Positions 43,637 through 55,269 of a DNA stretch of 64,000 nt are shown piece by piece (within the stretch, counting starts at the first letter, position 1; each line of letters opens with the position of its first letter). The notes beneath the pieces were generated by a model. It saw only the letters and a list, made by a program, of their open reading frames with translations. It searched no databases and was not told the origin of the DNA. This DNA comes from Theobroma cacao (Eukaryota > Streptophyta > Magnoliopsida > Malvales > Malvaceae): contig NC_030853.1 of NCBI RefSeq assembly GCF_000208745.1, positions 10,975,040 through 11,039,039 on the forward strand. Direction: 5' to 3'. Position numbers and translations under genes: made by a program.

Positions 43637-44296
43637 TGTCACAGGGGTTTTCTCTTGACCCGTGTGGCCTAGCCTTTGCTTGCTAAAGGGGGTTAGAAAG
43701 GCTAGCAGCCTTCTCAAGTTAGTGAATTAGGATCGATTTTAGCAAGCACAAGAGAGTTGAGAGAACAAAGAGAGAGCTTTTATTGATAAAAATTCCAATA
43801 CAAGAGTCATTAGTTCCAAATGTGGGGGCTCAAGGGGTTTATATAACCTAGGACCCCTTGGAGTCGTTACAAAGCAGTTCCCAATGACTAGGGGCTATTT
43901 TGAACTCTGTTGGGCCCCTTTGACGCACTCTTGGCACTATTACGAATGATAGGCGACGGCTGCCCCGTAGGTTTCGGGCTGGCCAATGTTTCCCGCGCTT
44001 CTGGCGAATTTCCTAGGCAGTTCGCGCTCACCCGCTGCGTGCCATTTTCCTACATGCCTGCGCACCTCGTCTGCTTACTGGCCCGGGCACACTACTTGTC
44101 TACTAGCCTGTGCGCCCAATCTGATAGCTGGCCTGCGCGCTCACTCGCCCATGGGTGACGATGTCTCAAGTCCTTTGGTGCCAAATTTGGGGTTCCAGCG
44201 TCATTGCTCAACCATCTTCGAGTTGGCTCACCCACTCTCGAGCCTTAAGCCCTTGCAATCGGGCTGTCCCACCCTCTTCCACAAAAAGGTGTGACA
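43637..44296 (-). repeat. LTR-E left copy (3' LTR)
   Basis: TGTCACAGGGGTTTTC to AAGGTGTGACA, 660 bp, with perfect 6-bp terminal inverted repeat TGTCAC/GTGACA. GC-rich U-rich words such as CTGGCCTGCGCGCTCACTCG near its end are shared with the right copy. Confidence 0.95.
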
Positions 44297-44310
44297 CTCT
44301 CCCCCAACTA
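44297..44310 (-). other. Polypurine tract of element E
   Basis: CTCTCCCCCAACTA on plus is TAGTTGGGGGAGAG on minus, adjacent to the 3' LTR. Confidence 0.9.
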
Positions 44311-44520
44311 TTCTGGCAACGCCCTCGTTGCTTGCTGGTTGTGGAACTGCTTCACCAGGTCCTCGAATTGCCACAGTGCTTGGGCCGACTCCCAGCTAGT
44401 CTCAGTTGCTGGCAGTCTCCTCCACTAGACCAAGTATTGATGCTGCGGCTGGTGGTGTTTCCTCTTTAGAATCCTCTCGGCTAAAATCTGATCGACCTCT
44501 CACTTATACGAGGCCTTCTG
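44311..44520 (-). pseudogene. Chromodomain of element E
   Basis: After a frameshift from the integrase end, the minus strand reads ILAERILKRKHHQPQHQYLV, stop, WRRLPATETSWESAQALWQF and EDLVKQFHNQQATRALPE. The aromatic and EYLVxWxxLPxxExxWE pattern is that of chromovirus chromodomains. One TAG replaces the residue between LV and WRR. It lies immediately upstream of the polypurine tract, as expected for the C-terminus of Pol. Confidence 0.75.
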
Positions 44521-45620
44521 CCCCACGGCATGCTTAGGTCGCCTGGGTCAGCATGGTACGGTTTGAGCATGCTTACATGGAAGATCGAGTGCACCTTATG
44601 CTCGGGTGGCATCTCTACCTTGTACATCGCATGGCCCACTTTATTCTCGATGCGTAAGGGCCCTTCATACCTTCGGACCAACCCTTTGTGTAGCTTCGGG
44701 TGACGGAGAACCAAGTGAAGCTTCACCAACATCAAGTCCCCCACGTTAAAGCTCAAGTCCCGCTAGTGCCTATCCGCCCACTTTTTATATTTCTGGGTGG
44801 CACGCTCAAGGTTCTCCTTAGCCAAGTCCCGTTGCGTGTGCCAATCTTGGGCATATCGGAAGGTTGCTGGTGTTGGTCCCGTATAGCTACTAACTAAGGC
44901 CCCCGGGGTCATTGGTTGTTGCCCCATCACTAGCTTAAATGGGCTTTTCTTGGTCTGCTCCCCCTGCTGCAAGTTGTAGCTGAACTGTGCAACGTCCAAC
45001 AGCTTTGCCCAATTCGACTGAGTGTTGCGAACAAAGTGCCGTAGGTAGATTTCCAACAAGTGGTTTACTGGCTCTGTCTGCCCATCCGTCTGTGGGTAGA
45101 AGCTGGTCGAGAAGCGAAGCTTGGACCCCAGCAGCTTGAATAGCTCGGTCCAGAACTTGCCCGTGAAGCGCCCATCCCTATAGCTCACTAGGCTCTCCAG
45201 TAAGCCCCACAGCTTGACCACATGCGCCATAAATGCCTGGGCTGCCTCCTCAGCTGGGCACTCTCGTGTGACTGACACAAAGGTCCCATACTTGCTAAAC
45301 CTATCCACCACAACCATTATAGCACCAACTCGTTAGTTGTAGGCAGGTTTGTGATAAAATCTAAGGATATGGAGTACCACGGTCGGTCGGCAGCTCTAGT
45401 GGCTCGAGCAAGTCGGCTAGCTACTGTTGCTCACCCTTGTCCTACTGGCAGACGAAGCATGTCCGCACATAGGCCTCAACATCCTCAGACAGCTTGGGCT
45501 AATAGTAGCATGCCGTGATCAGTGCCTTTGTTTGCTCGACTCTTGGGTGTCCTGGCCCACAAGGAGTCGTGGTGCTCCCGCATGATCTCCTTGCATAGCC
45601 CCTCGATCTTTGAGACATAG
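44521..45620 (-). pseudogene. Integrase of element E, second catalytic Asp lost
   Basis: Zinc-finger region HPRVEQTKALITACYY...VRTCFVCQ (HHCC type) at about 45410-45560, with TAG codons. Core frame 44763-45317: MVVVDRFSKYGTFVSV (first Asp, residue 5), SLVSYRDGRFTGKFW where the usual SDRD reads SYRD (residue 46 Asp to Tyr), and YPQTDGQTEPVNHLLEIYLR with the catalytic Glu at residue 82, giving the expected D-35-E spacing. C-terminal part 44481-44756: FNVGDLMLVKLHLVL, HKGLVRRYEGPLRIENKVG and HSIFHVSMLKPY. A TAG separates core and C-terminus (RH-stop-RDLSFNVGD). Catalytically dead. Confidence 0.9.
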
Positions 45621-45639
45621 ACTCAGGTTCCATTGGCCA

Positions 45640-47070
45640 TGAGCAGGTCCCCATCCATCCAAAATCGTCGCGTCTTGCCCTCTTTGGAGCACTCAATGAT
45701 GGCTGCCAGTTCTACCTTGCGGCTTAGCGCATCAGCAACTCGATTGTTGGCACCCGGCTTGTACTCTATGGTGAAGTCAAATCCTCCAAGTACACCTACC
45801 AGCTCGTCTGCTTGGGGGTCAGCTTCTTTTGGGTTTGGAAGAAGCTGTTGGCTATGTTGTTCGTCGTAACCACGAACTGCGCCCCAAGCAAGTAGTGCTG
45901 CCACAATCTCAAGCAGTGCACTACCTCCGTCATCTCTTTCTCTTAAGCCATATAGCGCCACTCAGTGTCATTGAGCTTCCGGCTCTCGTACACCATTAGG
46001 TGGCCTTGTTGCATGAGGACCTCGCCTATGGCATAGTTCGACGCATCGGTGTACACCTTATACGACACACTTGGGTTTGGCAGGCGCAGCACAGGCTCTT
46101 CGATCATGGCTTGCTTCAACTGCTGAAACGTCCACTCACACTCGGGACCCCATCGCCATGTGCGGTTTTTACGTAGCAAATCGGTCAAGGGTGTTGCAAT
46201 GCTAGAGTAGCCCCGCACAAACTTGTAGTAGTAGTTCGCATGCCCTAAGAAACTCCATAGCTCGGTCACCTTAGTGGGTTGCTCCCACTCATTGATAGCT
46301 CGAACCTTTGCCGCGTCCATCCTAATTCGGCCTTCCCCAATGATATGGCCAAGGAATGGGATCTCTGACTGGGCAAAGCAGCACTTCTCCCATTTGACAT
46401 ACAGCTAGTGCTGCCTTAGGTGCTCAAACACAGCTCTCAAGTGCCCCACATGTTCCGCCATGGTCTTGCTATAAATGACAATGTCGTCAAGGTATACGAC
46501 CACAAACTTGTCAAAGAGCGATGATAATACCTTGTTCATGAGCATGCAAAACGTCGCGGGGGCATTGGTTAGGACGAAGGGCATGACTAGGAACTCGAAG
46601 CTACCGTAGCGCGTCATGCAAGCAGTCTTCTCTTGGTCCTCCTCGGTAATCCTCACTTGGTAGTACTCAAATCGCAGGTTAAGTTTGGAGAAAACCCGAG
46701 CCTCGCCTAGCTAGTCGAACAGCTCGAAGATGTTGGGGATCGGATAATAATTTTGGATGGTCAGCTTGTTGAGTGCTCGGTAGTCGATGCATAGCCATAA
46801 CGTCCCATGGTGCTTCCGCTAGAAGAGAACAGGAGCACCATAGGGTGCCTTTCTCGGTCGGATGAAGCCTGCCTTTATCAACTTCGTAAGCTGTTGGCAT
46901 AATTCAGCTAGCTCTGGGGGTGCCATTCGGTAAGGTGCCATCGCGGGTGGCTGCTCGCTCGGCACAAGCTCGATCTTGTGGTCCACCTCTCGCTCGGGTG
47001 GTAGGGAGCTTGGTAGCTTGGCTGACATGACATTAGAGTACTAGTCCAGCACGCTAGCTACCTCGCTCGG
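45640..47070 (-). pseudogene. Reverse transcriptase and RNase H of element E
   Basis: [60 protein letters not shown], [20 protein letters not shown]. Motif A reads SKLNLRFEYYQVRI, so the catalytic Asp is Asn (codon at 46678-46680). Motif VMPFVLTNAPATF has Val for the usual Gly. VVVYLDDIVIYSK keeps YLDD (46483-46494). RNase H: WSFLGHANYYYKFVRGYSSI, YKVYTDASNYAIG (Asp present), VYESRKLNDTEWRYMA-stop (probably CAA to TAA), then DFTIEYKPGANNRVADALSR. Domain order is normal and stops are single-base changes. Confidence 0.9.
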
Positions 47071-47274
47071 CACGGGTGCCGCCTTACTTAGCTCGCCTTC
47101 ATTCAAGGACAGCGTGGCTACAAAGGTCTCCTCACCCCTGCGCACACCATCTATTAGCTGTATAGCGCTCAACGTCTTAGTCGCAAGTTACTACCTGAGC
47201 CTCATCGACACCACACATTGACCTCGAGGGTCAAGAATCACAATGCAGTTCCAGAATGGGACAACCATGCCATT

Positions 47275-47691
47275 TATTCAGTCAAGGAAATCTACCCTGA
47301 TCACGAAGTTATAATCATCCAAAAGAATGACCTCAATAATTTCCTTACCGATCCACTCATCTAGCTGCACATCCATGTTGCTTGTGGTGCCAATGGTGGG
47401 GATCTCCTTGTTGTTGACAGTCTTGATGCGCATTGCCCCTACCTTGGTGTCCAGCCCTAGCATCTTTGCTGTCTCGGCAGAGGCAAACAGATCGCTTGCT
47501 CCCGTGTCAACCAGCGGGTTCAACTTCTTGCCCGCCATCATTATGTCTGTAAACATTAGGCCCTTGCTATGGCTCGACTTGTGCTGTTTCAGTGTCGACA
47601 GCATCATGGTGCTCAATCTCAAGGAATCTCGCTGTTGCTGCACCTCATTTTCCCCCTCTTGGGTGATGGCAGACAACTTGGCCCTCTTGGG
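47275..47691 (-). pseudogene. Protease of element E
   Basis: Same open frame as the zinc knuckle (47278-47916). It contains FTDIMMAGKKLNPLVDTGAS with the retropepsin triad Asp-Thr-Gly at residues 137-139, then DLFASAETAKMLGL, MRIKTVNNKEIPTIGTT and VILLDDYNFVIRVDFLD (the usual ILGxDFL end appears as VIRVDFLD). Stop follows and RT starts about 200 bp further on. Confidence 0.85.
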
Positions 47692-48690
47692 GCAATCTCG
47701 GACCAAGTGTGGCCCGTCACATAGAAAACATGTCAAGGGCCTCTTACTTTTGTTCTCCGCACGACTGCCTTGGTTAGTACCCAACATGCTGCCTTGCCCA
47801 CTAGTAGTGCCCCTGGGCAGTGGCTTGGCATTGGCCTTCACCTTGACCTTGCTTTTTCCCGCATCCTTCTCTGCATTCTTCTTGCAAAACTCGATCAAGG
47901 ACTTTGCCGCGACCATCGTAACAGTGATGTCTTGGACCCTGCGACGTTGAAGCTCTTATCTTGCCCATGGTCTCAATCCATCGAGGAAGCAGAACAAGGC
48001 CTCTTACTCACCTAGGTTGCGGATTTGCAGCATGAGTTCGGTGAACTCCTTCACGTACTCTCGAACTCCCCTTTGCTGCGTTAGGCACCTCAGTTTTTCG
48101 CCCACCTCATCTTGCGTGTACTCGGGATATAATTGTGCTTTTAGCTCGTGCACAAAGTCAGCACACGTCGAGATGACAGTGCCACCATGCCTCTCTTCAC
48201 ACCTCTTGTGCCACCACAAACATGCCAAGTCAATAAGATACATCGAGGTAGTGTTAATTTTCTTACCATCATCAGCAATGTTGGTGGCCTGGAAGTATTG
48301 CTCCATCCCCCACACGAAGTTGTCGATGTCTTGGGCACTCTGCTAGCCCTTGAACTCCTTCGGTTTGGGGACGTCCACCTTGCTAGTCAGCTGCATGGCC
48401 AGCATTCTTCCACCAAGGAGTGCTTTGCATGCTTCGAGCTCGCGCTTTAGCTAGCTCATCTTACTTTGCAGCTGCTTAGCCTTAGACTCTCGCCTAGCAT
48501 CACACTGGGTTAGTGCCTCGAGGGTATAGTTAAGCACAGCCTACAACTCCTTTTGTAGCTCAGCCATTTGCTCTTCGTACCCATCCGTCCGAGCCTTACC
48601 CGCCTCACAACGGTCAGCCATCTCTGCCACAAGCTCCTCTTGGTGGGTTAGCCTAGACTCTAATGCGGCGAGAAGGTCCCACTCCAAACC
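47692..48690 (-). pseudogene. Gag of element E with N-terminal coiled coil
   Basis: Minus-strand translation starts near 48690 with EWDLLAALESRLTHQEELVA, EMADRCEAGKARTDGYEEQM and AELQKEL-stop, a heptad-like region. Then KRELEACKALLGGRMLAMQL, KVDVPKPKEFKG-stop, DIDNFVWGMEQYFQATNIAD, CLWWHKRCEERHGGTVISTC and LTQQRGVREYVKEFTELMLQ. A frameshift near 47930-48003 leads to CKKNAEKDAGKSKVKVKANA and knuckle CFLCDGPHLVRDC (47692-47730, C-X2-C-X3-H-X4-C, one residue short). At least three TAG stops, most readable as CAG or TGG changes. Confidence 0.85.
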
Positions 48691-48707
48691 TCATGTTTAC
48701 CATTGTC

Positions 48708-48719
48708 GCTCTGATATCA
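48708..48719 (-). other. Primer binding site of element E, tRNA-Met type
   Basis: GCTCTGATATCA on plus is TGATATCAGAGC on minus, one base from TGGTATCAGAGC, two bases from the 5' LTR. Confidence 0.9.
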
Positions 48720-48721
48720 AG

Positions 48722-49408
48722 TGTCACGGGGGTTTTCTCTTGACCCATGCAGCCTAGCCTTTGCCTTGCTAAAAAGAGTTAGAAAGGCTAGCAGCCTTAT
48801 CAAGTTAGTGAATTAGGATCGATTTTGGCAAGCACAAAAAGTTGAGAGAACAAAGAGAGAGCTTTTATTAATAGAAATTCCAATACAAGAGTCATTAGTT
48901 CCAAATGTGGGAGCTCAAGGAGTTTATATAGCCTAGGACCCCTTAGAGCTGTTACAAAGCAGTTCCCAATGGCTAGGGGCTGTTTTGGACCCTGTTGGGC
49001 CTTTTTGAAGTGCTCCTAGCATTATTGCCAACGGCAGGCAATGGCTGCCTCGCAGGTCTTGAGCTGGCCAGTGCTTCCTGCACTTCTGGCAGACTGCTTG
49101 GGCAGTTCGCGCGCACCAGTTGCGCGTCAGTCTGCCAGCTTTACTGCGTGACATTTTCCTATGCGCTTGAGCACCCCGTCTGCGTACTGGCCCGTCGCGC
49201 ACACTGCCTATCTGCTTGCCGGAGCGCCTAGTCTGATAGCTGGCCTGCGGGCTCACTCGCCCATGGGTGACGATGTCTCAAGCCCATTGGTGCCAAATTT
49301 GGGGTTCTAGCCTCATTGCTCACCCATCTTCGAGCTGGCCTGCCCACTCTCGAGCCTCAAGCCCTTGCCATCGGGCTGTCCCGCTCTTCTCCATAAAAGG
49401 GGCATGAC
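48722..49408 (-). repeat. LTR-E right copy (5' LTR)
   Basis: TGTCACGGGGGTTTTC to GGGGCATGAC, 687 bp; last base of the TGACA terminus appears lost. Carries an insertion relative to the left copy near 49115-49145 (CGCGTCAGTCTGCCAGCTTT). Confidence 0.9.
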
Positions 49409-52400
49409 TTAGGCATATACTTGGAGTTGTACATCTTGTGATTCCCATGCATCATATGGAAAGAGATATCCCATAGAAGGATGTAGCCTAATTGGTGGTT
49501 ACATGACCATCAGCTTAGCATAAGATTGAAAATGCCCTAACATGTATGAGGGGTGTGTTGTGAAAGGTTGAAAGTTATTAAGATGAGTGATGGGAGGAAA
49601 TCAGAGGGACTATAGGTGACACTTTGAATGGTCAACGTGATTAAGTCAAGGATTGTAAACTTAAGCATGGAGGGAATTATAAAATGATGCCATAATATTA
49701 TAAAATGATAATCTGACACAAAGATAGCTCATTGGAGGCAAATTATGGAACTTGGGAAAGATGAATTCTTGATTTAATAAAGATTATGAATGTAGAATGT
49801 GGAAAACGATGAACTATTTTTATGGCCATTTGTATTGAAAGTCAATAATTATTTGAGTTACTAGACAAGAAAAACAATTAATTATGGATGGTAAGAATTG
49901 TGGGATGCCATAAATATTGAATAATTATATGTGTAATGATATGTATGTTGTGAATTCATTACACCATATGGAAAGGATATCCTAAGGTGGGACTTAGTGA
50001 TTAATGATAAGAGTTACAGGATAATATGAGTTAAAGTAATCAACTTGGCCTAGAGCATATGATAAGCAAAATGAAGATATACATGCTGATGGAAACTATG
50101 GTATATGCTTAAGAGAAAGCCATGCGGTTGAGAATTATTAGTGTAGTAGCCTCAAAGGTAGAAAAATCAGTTTGATAAGGTAAATTCCAGCAGCTGCAAT
50201 GTCGCAGTGCTGACTACGTAACGCTGTCACGTTAAGACCCTCTCATGGCTGGAAAACACGAGCAAATGGTGAGTGGCATGAAGATAAAACTTGCAAGTTG
50301 AACTACGACCATTGATCTTAATGTTGAGCTTTGTTATTTGAAGTTTCAAGTGTGTTGGAAAAGTGGTTATACGAGTAAATTGAAAAGTTTCCTTATTGCC
50401 TGATATGTTGGCATGTTAGTAAAAGTGGAATTAAAGAGTTCTTGAGATGGCTATATTGACGTAAATTACCACATGGAGTATTAAGAAAAAAAATATAATA
50501 ATAATAATAGATGTTGACTAAAGTTAAATCCCAAGAAGTGAAGGAGACAAAAGATTAAGCCTTGTTAAAGGCTGATGAGGAAGTGAGTGAAAGGTTAGAT
50601 AAATGTATGAGACATAGACACGAGACGTCAATACCAAATAATGAAATTGTGAATCAAAGATTTCAAGGGTGGCATAGCAAATGAGTTAACATAAGGTATT
50701 ACAATGAGGATTTACAAATCTTGTCTTGACTCAGTTGAATGAAGGGGATTAGTAACAACACAAGGCCGATTATGTGGCATGCTAGAAGCCCCTGAAGATA
50801 AATTGAATTATGAATAGTTGAGCATGCATCTAAATATTTTGGAGGATAAGTGCATGCCTTTATTGAAATGACATGCTCGGGATGTTAAAAGAGCAAATAA
50901 GTGACTAAGTGTTTCAGGAATGCATAAGCACCCTTGCAAAGAAATCACCAATCATATGCTGTCGGTATAATACGTGTGATTTTGAAACTTATTGAGGAGC
51001 CTAACGGCTAAACCACGGGTTTGGTGATCATATGTGGTGAGACATAGGTTTAAGATGAGTATCTGCAAGGAAATACTTAAAAGGAATCTTGTTATGAATC
51101 TTGTGAAAACAAGCATTAAGTTATGGAGTTACAAAAAAGAAGCCGTAAGCTGAGAGTGGTACTCACAGTCACTTTGAAAAGTGCTTGAGAATAACCTTGT
51201 TTCTAGTCTTGTAATTTCAGGTACAAATTGTGAATTGACTAAGGGATAATGATGTTATATCAGTATAAGAGAATAATACAAAGAATGGTTGAAGGTAATC
51301 TTGATAATGAAGTCGAATAATGAAAACCTCTTAATGTATTAGGAGAATTGGAATTCGAAACGCATTAGCTATGCATGAAAGATAATTGAGAAATAAAGAT
51401 GACTTTTAGGGATTGTGGTATTGCATAAGATGCAATGATCAAGTAAAGATGAATCTTTAAAAGTTCAATGAGGTTATAAAGCATATACGCATACTGGATT
51501 GCAAGATAATGAAAATGATATTTAGTAAGTGAAATGTGACTAATGACATTGTGGTGCAAGGATATATAGTACAATGAAACTTAAGTGTGTAATTAGAAAT
51601 GACAAGAAGGGAGTATAAGCATGCAAATGATGTGAAGTTATGCGTATGCATGATGAAAATTCATATGGATTACATAAGAGATAACTTATGGTAAGACGCA
51701 AGTTGAATGGTAATTTAAACATCTAAAAAAGGGTAATCTGAAATTGATTATACTCCACTGTTTATAGATTAAATATGAGAATTATTATAACGAATCTTGG
51801 TTATGGAGGAGAACAAATAAAGGGAAACTTAGTCTGAAGGCACTTGAACACAAAGATCCCTACACATAATGAAGAATATTGACATTTAAAAGTGCGTGTA
51901 CATACGAATGTGCGAAATTAATGATGTGGCCAACTAAAATGAAGAACTATTTTTAGAGATTTGAGATTTGAACTCGATATATTCGATGACTTGTATGGAT
52001 AATACAATGATAAGAAATCCCATCAAAAGTGGAACCATATTGATATAAGAGATTTTGGAGAAATATACGAGGAAATGATATCAAGGAAATGTAATCTATG
52101 GCGTGGTTAAGCCATATAAGATAGATTAGTATGAGTACGAAGATTTAAGTTGCATAAATACGAACTAAACATGAAAAGTGAGGGAATGTTAGAAATATGT
52201 GTAGGAATGAATAGGGTGTGTTTATGATGCCATAAGTTATATAATGGTGTATGGGGATAAGGTGAATGAATGATGAGAGGTTTGGCAAAAATCGAGATAA
52301 AGGTATGTTTAAGGTTAGTAATGGAATTAAAGGCATACTTGGGATCTTAATGATAAGAAAGAATAATTGAGGACGGTACCGTGGTTTGGACTCAAAGATG

Positions 52401-52527
52401 ATAATAGATATAAGATACGTACCCTGATCTTGTAAAGTGTTCTAGTCAAATTAAAGGTAAAGGAATAAAATCATTGAGGGAGATAAATAACCCGACGTTG
52501 AGGAAAATTCGAGGACAAATTTTATTT
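49409..52527 (+). mobile_element. LARD-like non-coding internal domain, copy 1, right part
   Basis: Resumes TTAGGCATATACTTGGAGTT, matching 56495 onward, and runs collinear with 56500-59850 to ATTCGAGGACAAATTTTATT before the polypurine tract. With the left part it is about 4.35 kb. Only short frames occur, on the minus strand, without recognisable domains. Typical words shared by both copies: GCTAAACCACGGGTT/GCTAAATCATGGGTT near 51012/57958. Confidence 0.75.
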
Positions 52528-52540
52528 GACTAGGGGAGAC
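52528..52540 (+). other. Polypurine tract of LARD-like copy 1
   Basis: TGACTAGGGGAGAC directly before TGTAATACCC at 52541, preceded by ATTCGAGGACAAATTTT, the same layout as the Tekay/Del element. Confidence 0.8.
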
Positions 52541-55269
52541 TGTAATACCCAATACTTTGATATGGTGACTAATAAAGCATATTGGACGCCAATTGAGGTT
52601 AATTATAATGTTTAAAAGTGATGAAAAATGAAAGGAATAGTTTGGGATAAATTATTCCGCATGTGAGGAAATAATAATAAAATAATAATATTTTTATCGA
52701 GAAAGAATTTGTGAGATAAAAAAAGTGATTCAGAAGTGAATTGAGGCATAATAAGGTATTTTGGGCACCAAGGAGACAAGAGGAGTGTGAGACCTCGACC
52801 TCTATATACCCGTAACTAGTAGTAAACGCGATAACACGGACCGGGGGCAATTTCGTCATTTCTCATGGTGAGCTCCAAGAAGTAGCTCTCAAATGTTATT
52901 AAGGTCTAAATAGACCTAAGGAATAAATGAATGATGGTAAAATAAATGAAGAAGATAGAAATATTGATAATTTTCACGGTAGGGGTAAAATGGTGATTTT
53001 GCATCGCGAGTCTAAATTTTTATGTTTTCGTGAATCTGAGTATTTCTAGACTATTATGGACTTTGTTTCAGTGTCAAAAGAATAAAAAGGTTGCACAAAG
53101 GATGGGAGGAAGACAAAGCCACCATGTTAAGGGTATTTTGGTAAATTCAGTGAAAATTTGGATCAACTTGAAGCATAAATATCTAAGTTCTAGCAACTTC
53201 CAACAGCTTCTCCTTCTTCATCCCAGCCCTTCTCTTTATTTCACGTTTTCTTCATTTTTTATGGGAGGAAACCTTGAATCCTCCATAACTTCTCATAGAA
53301 AGCTCAAAATTTCATGTTTTGCCCACTTTTTCATAGGGTTTTTCATGCTCTTCCACCTCTACACCTTAAGAACCCTCAAAGGCCCTTCCTTAATACTTTC
53401 TCTCATTAGCTGGATGTTCTTGGAAAAGAGAGAGAGAGATTCTCTATAATAATTCGAAAGTTCTTGAAAATGATTTCAACTACAAAAGCCCTAAGGTGAG
53501 TAATAAGTTAAGATTAATTTTTTTAAGATGTTGATAATGGCTAACAATGGGATTTGTGTGTGTTTTATTGTTGAGGTTGTTTATTCATTTTAAGGGTGAC
53601 TAGAGTAGTGAAATAAATAGCCACTTAATGGTGATTGGAAGCTAGTTAGGAATAACTAGCTGAACTTGAGTTAGGAAATAGCTTTCGGAATTATATTAAT
53701 GCCAATTTGGGTGATTGAGATGCTATTAGGTGTGATAGATTCCAACGAGATTCCACATCTCCATACGGAGCATTGGTTGAAGTTAAAGTTGATCAAAGCA
53801 TCAACAAAGATTGGTGAGTGAACTTGCATTTTAAAATGTTTTGAGAAGTGCCTACATGTTTAAATAAATCATTTGAAAGTTTCATTTGTTTTTACTTTAA
53901 AAATATACTTGGGGAACAAGCTCTTGATGAAATGTTTCTATCTTGTGAAATTTGCAATATGAATAGTTCATGCGTTATCACATTATATTGATATGTATAT
54001 TATGCATTGGATGTTCCTTTTGTGTGATAATGATGACCCAGCTATGTGCGTGTGGGAGTGCACATGAGCTAATGATGACCCAGCTATGTGCTGTGTGGGA
54101 GTGCACATGAGCTGATGATGACCCGGCTATGTGTGAGTAGGGAGTGCACATGACTATGATATTGCATTGTGCGTGTAGGGAGTGCACATGAGCTGAGTGT
54201 GGCAGGATGGTATGCATGATGATGTACGTATATATATATATATATGTTATAGAAAGTTTATGAAAATATTTGTGATTGTGTTGTATGTTGGCATTTTTAA
54301 TTGCTCCCAAATTGTTTTTAATTTCAGCAAGAAAATGGCTTTTTGATGTGACAAGACCCCTTCAACTAAATTACTCTATTTTTCGCTGTAGTGAGAAACT
54401 CTCAGGTGGTTCCAAAATTCTAGTGCAGTATTTTCAATTTGATAAAGATTTTGACCATCTTTTGGTCAGAACTGGGCAAACTAGTAAACATTAAACTTGT
54501 AGCCCAGCCTCTTAACTTTAATGACCTAAAAATCATGTCAATTGGACTTTTGTAGTGGGAGATATGCTTGAAAAAATGAACTATATGCAAACTAAGAATG
54601 CTTTTTCACTACAGCGAGAAAACCCTCTATTTGCTTGTCTTGCTTGGTCATTGCTGAAATTTTCATTCTATTCAACTTCATGGTTTATCATGGATCTTGT
54701 AACATTAAGGGATTAAACATTCAAAGATTGAAATGAGGGGTTTTAACAAAAAATTAGACTAAATTGCATGGTTTTATCGTAAGTGCATCATGTTTTCTAA
54801 AACATTCCTTATCGTTGCTTGTTCCCTTCTTATGTTCATTCACTGAGTTTATACTCACGTTTTCAACTTCATGTTTTCAGATTTCGGGGTGGTTGGGATG
54901 TAGATTGAGGTGTATACGTACGTCCATCTTTTGCTAGGTATCCCAGCATTCAGTAGCCATATTCCCCATCCAGAGTCACTCCACGGACGGTCAAGGTCTT
55001 TGTATATGCTTAATGTGAATTATTAAGATACATTTGACAAATTATCTATGTATGTTTTGAATTATGATGCCAATGTGAGCATTCACTTGGGTTCTATGAA
55101 TTGCTTTTGAAGGAATTGACATTTGAACACTATTAAGTATAGATGTTAAAGAAATATGAAAGATTGATGGACTAATATACAAGTGCATATCGAAAGGCTT
55201 ACTTGGGCCTAGTGGGCTGTGCCGATTGGGTCCTTGCACCAGTCATAGCTTGGGAATTGGGCTGTGACA
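52541..55269 (+). repeat. LTR-A mosaic LTR (2,729 bp), shared by two tandem copies
   Basis: Starts TGTAATACCC (A2 text, 52541-52786), switches at 52787 to A-prime text TGTGAGACCTCGACC, then runs to GGGCTGTGACA at 55269. It follows a polypurine tract on the left and is followed by an internal domain on the right, so it is both a 3' and a 5' LTR. Contains the minisatellite (54025-54195) and decayed palindromes (54380, 54610). The bases after 55269 (TCCTTCC) show no primer site. Confidence 0.85.

Larger units (their letters stand above)
43637..49408 (-). mobile_element. Galadriel-like chromovirus (Ty3/gypsy), nested, minus strand
   Basis: Complete structure of 5,772 bp: left LTR 43637-44296 (3' LTR), polypurine tract reversed at 44297-44310, chromodomain, integrase, RNase H, RT, protease, gag, primer site reversed at 48708-48719, right LTR 48722-49408 (5' LTR). 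Base composition is clearly more GC-rich than its host. LTRs begin TGTCAC and the left one ends GTGACA. In the first ~160 bp the two LTRs differ at about 15 sites by eye, so insertion is old. The host is the LARD-like internal domain. Lineage call rests on the gag and chromodomain style and is less certain than the gypsy call. Confidence 0.9.

Noticed and set aside
47327..47950. 207-codon plus-strand open frame
   Set aside because: It is the antisense shadow of the element E protease and zinc-knuckle frame, which has clear motifs on the minus strand.
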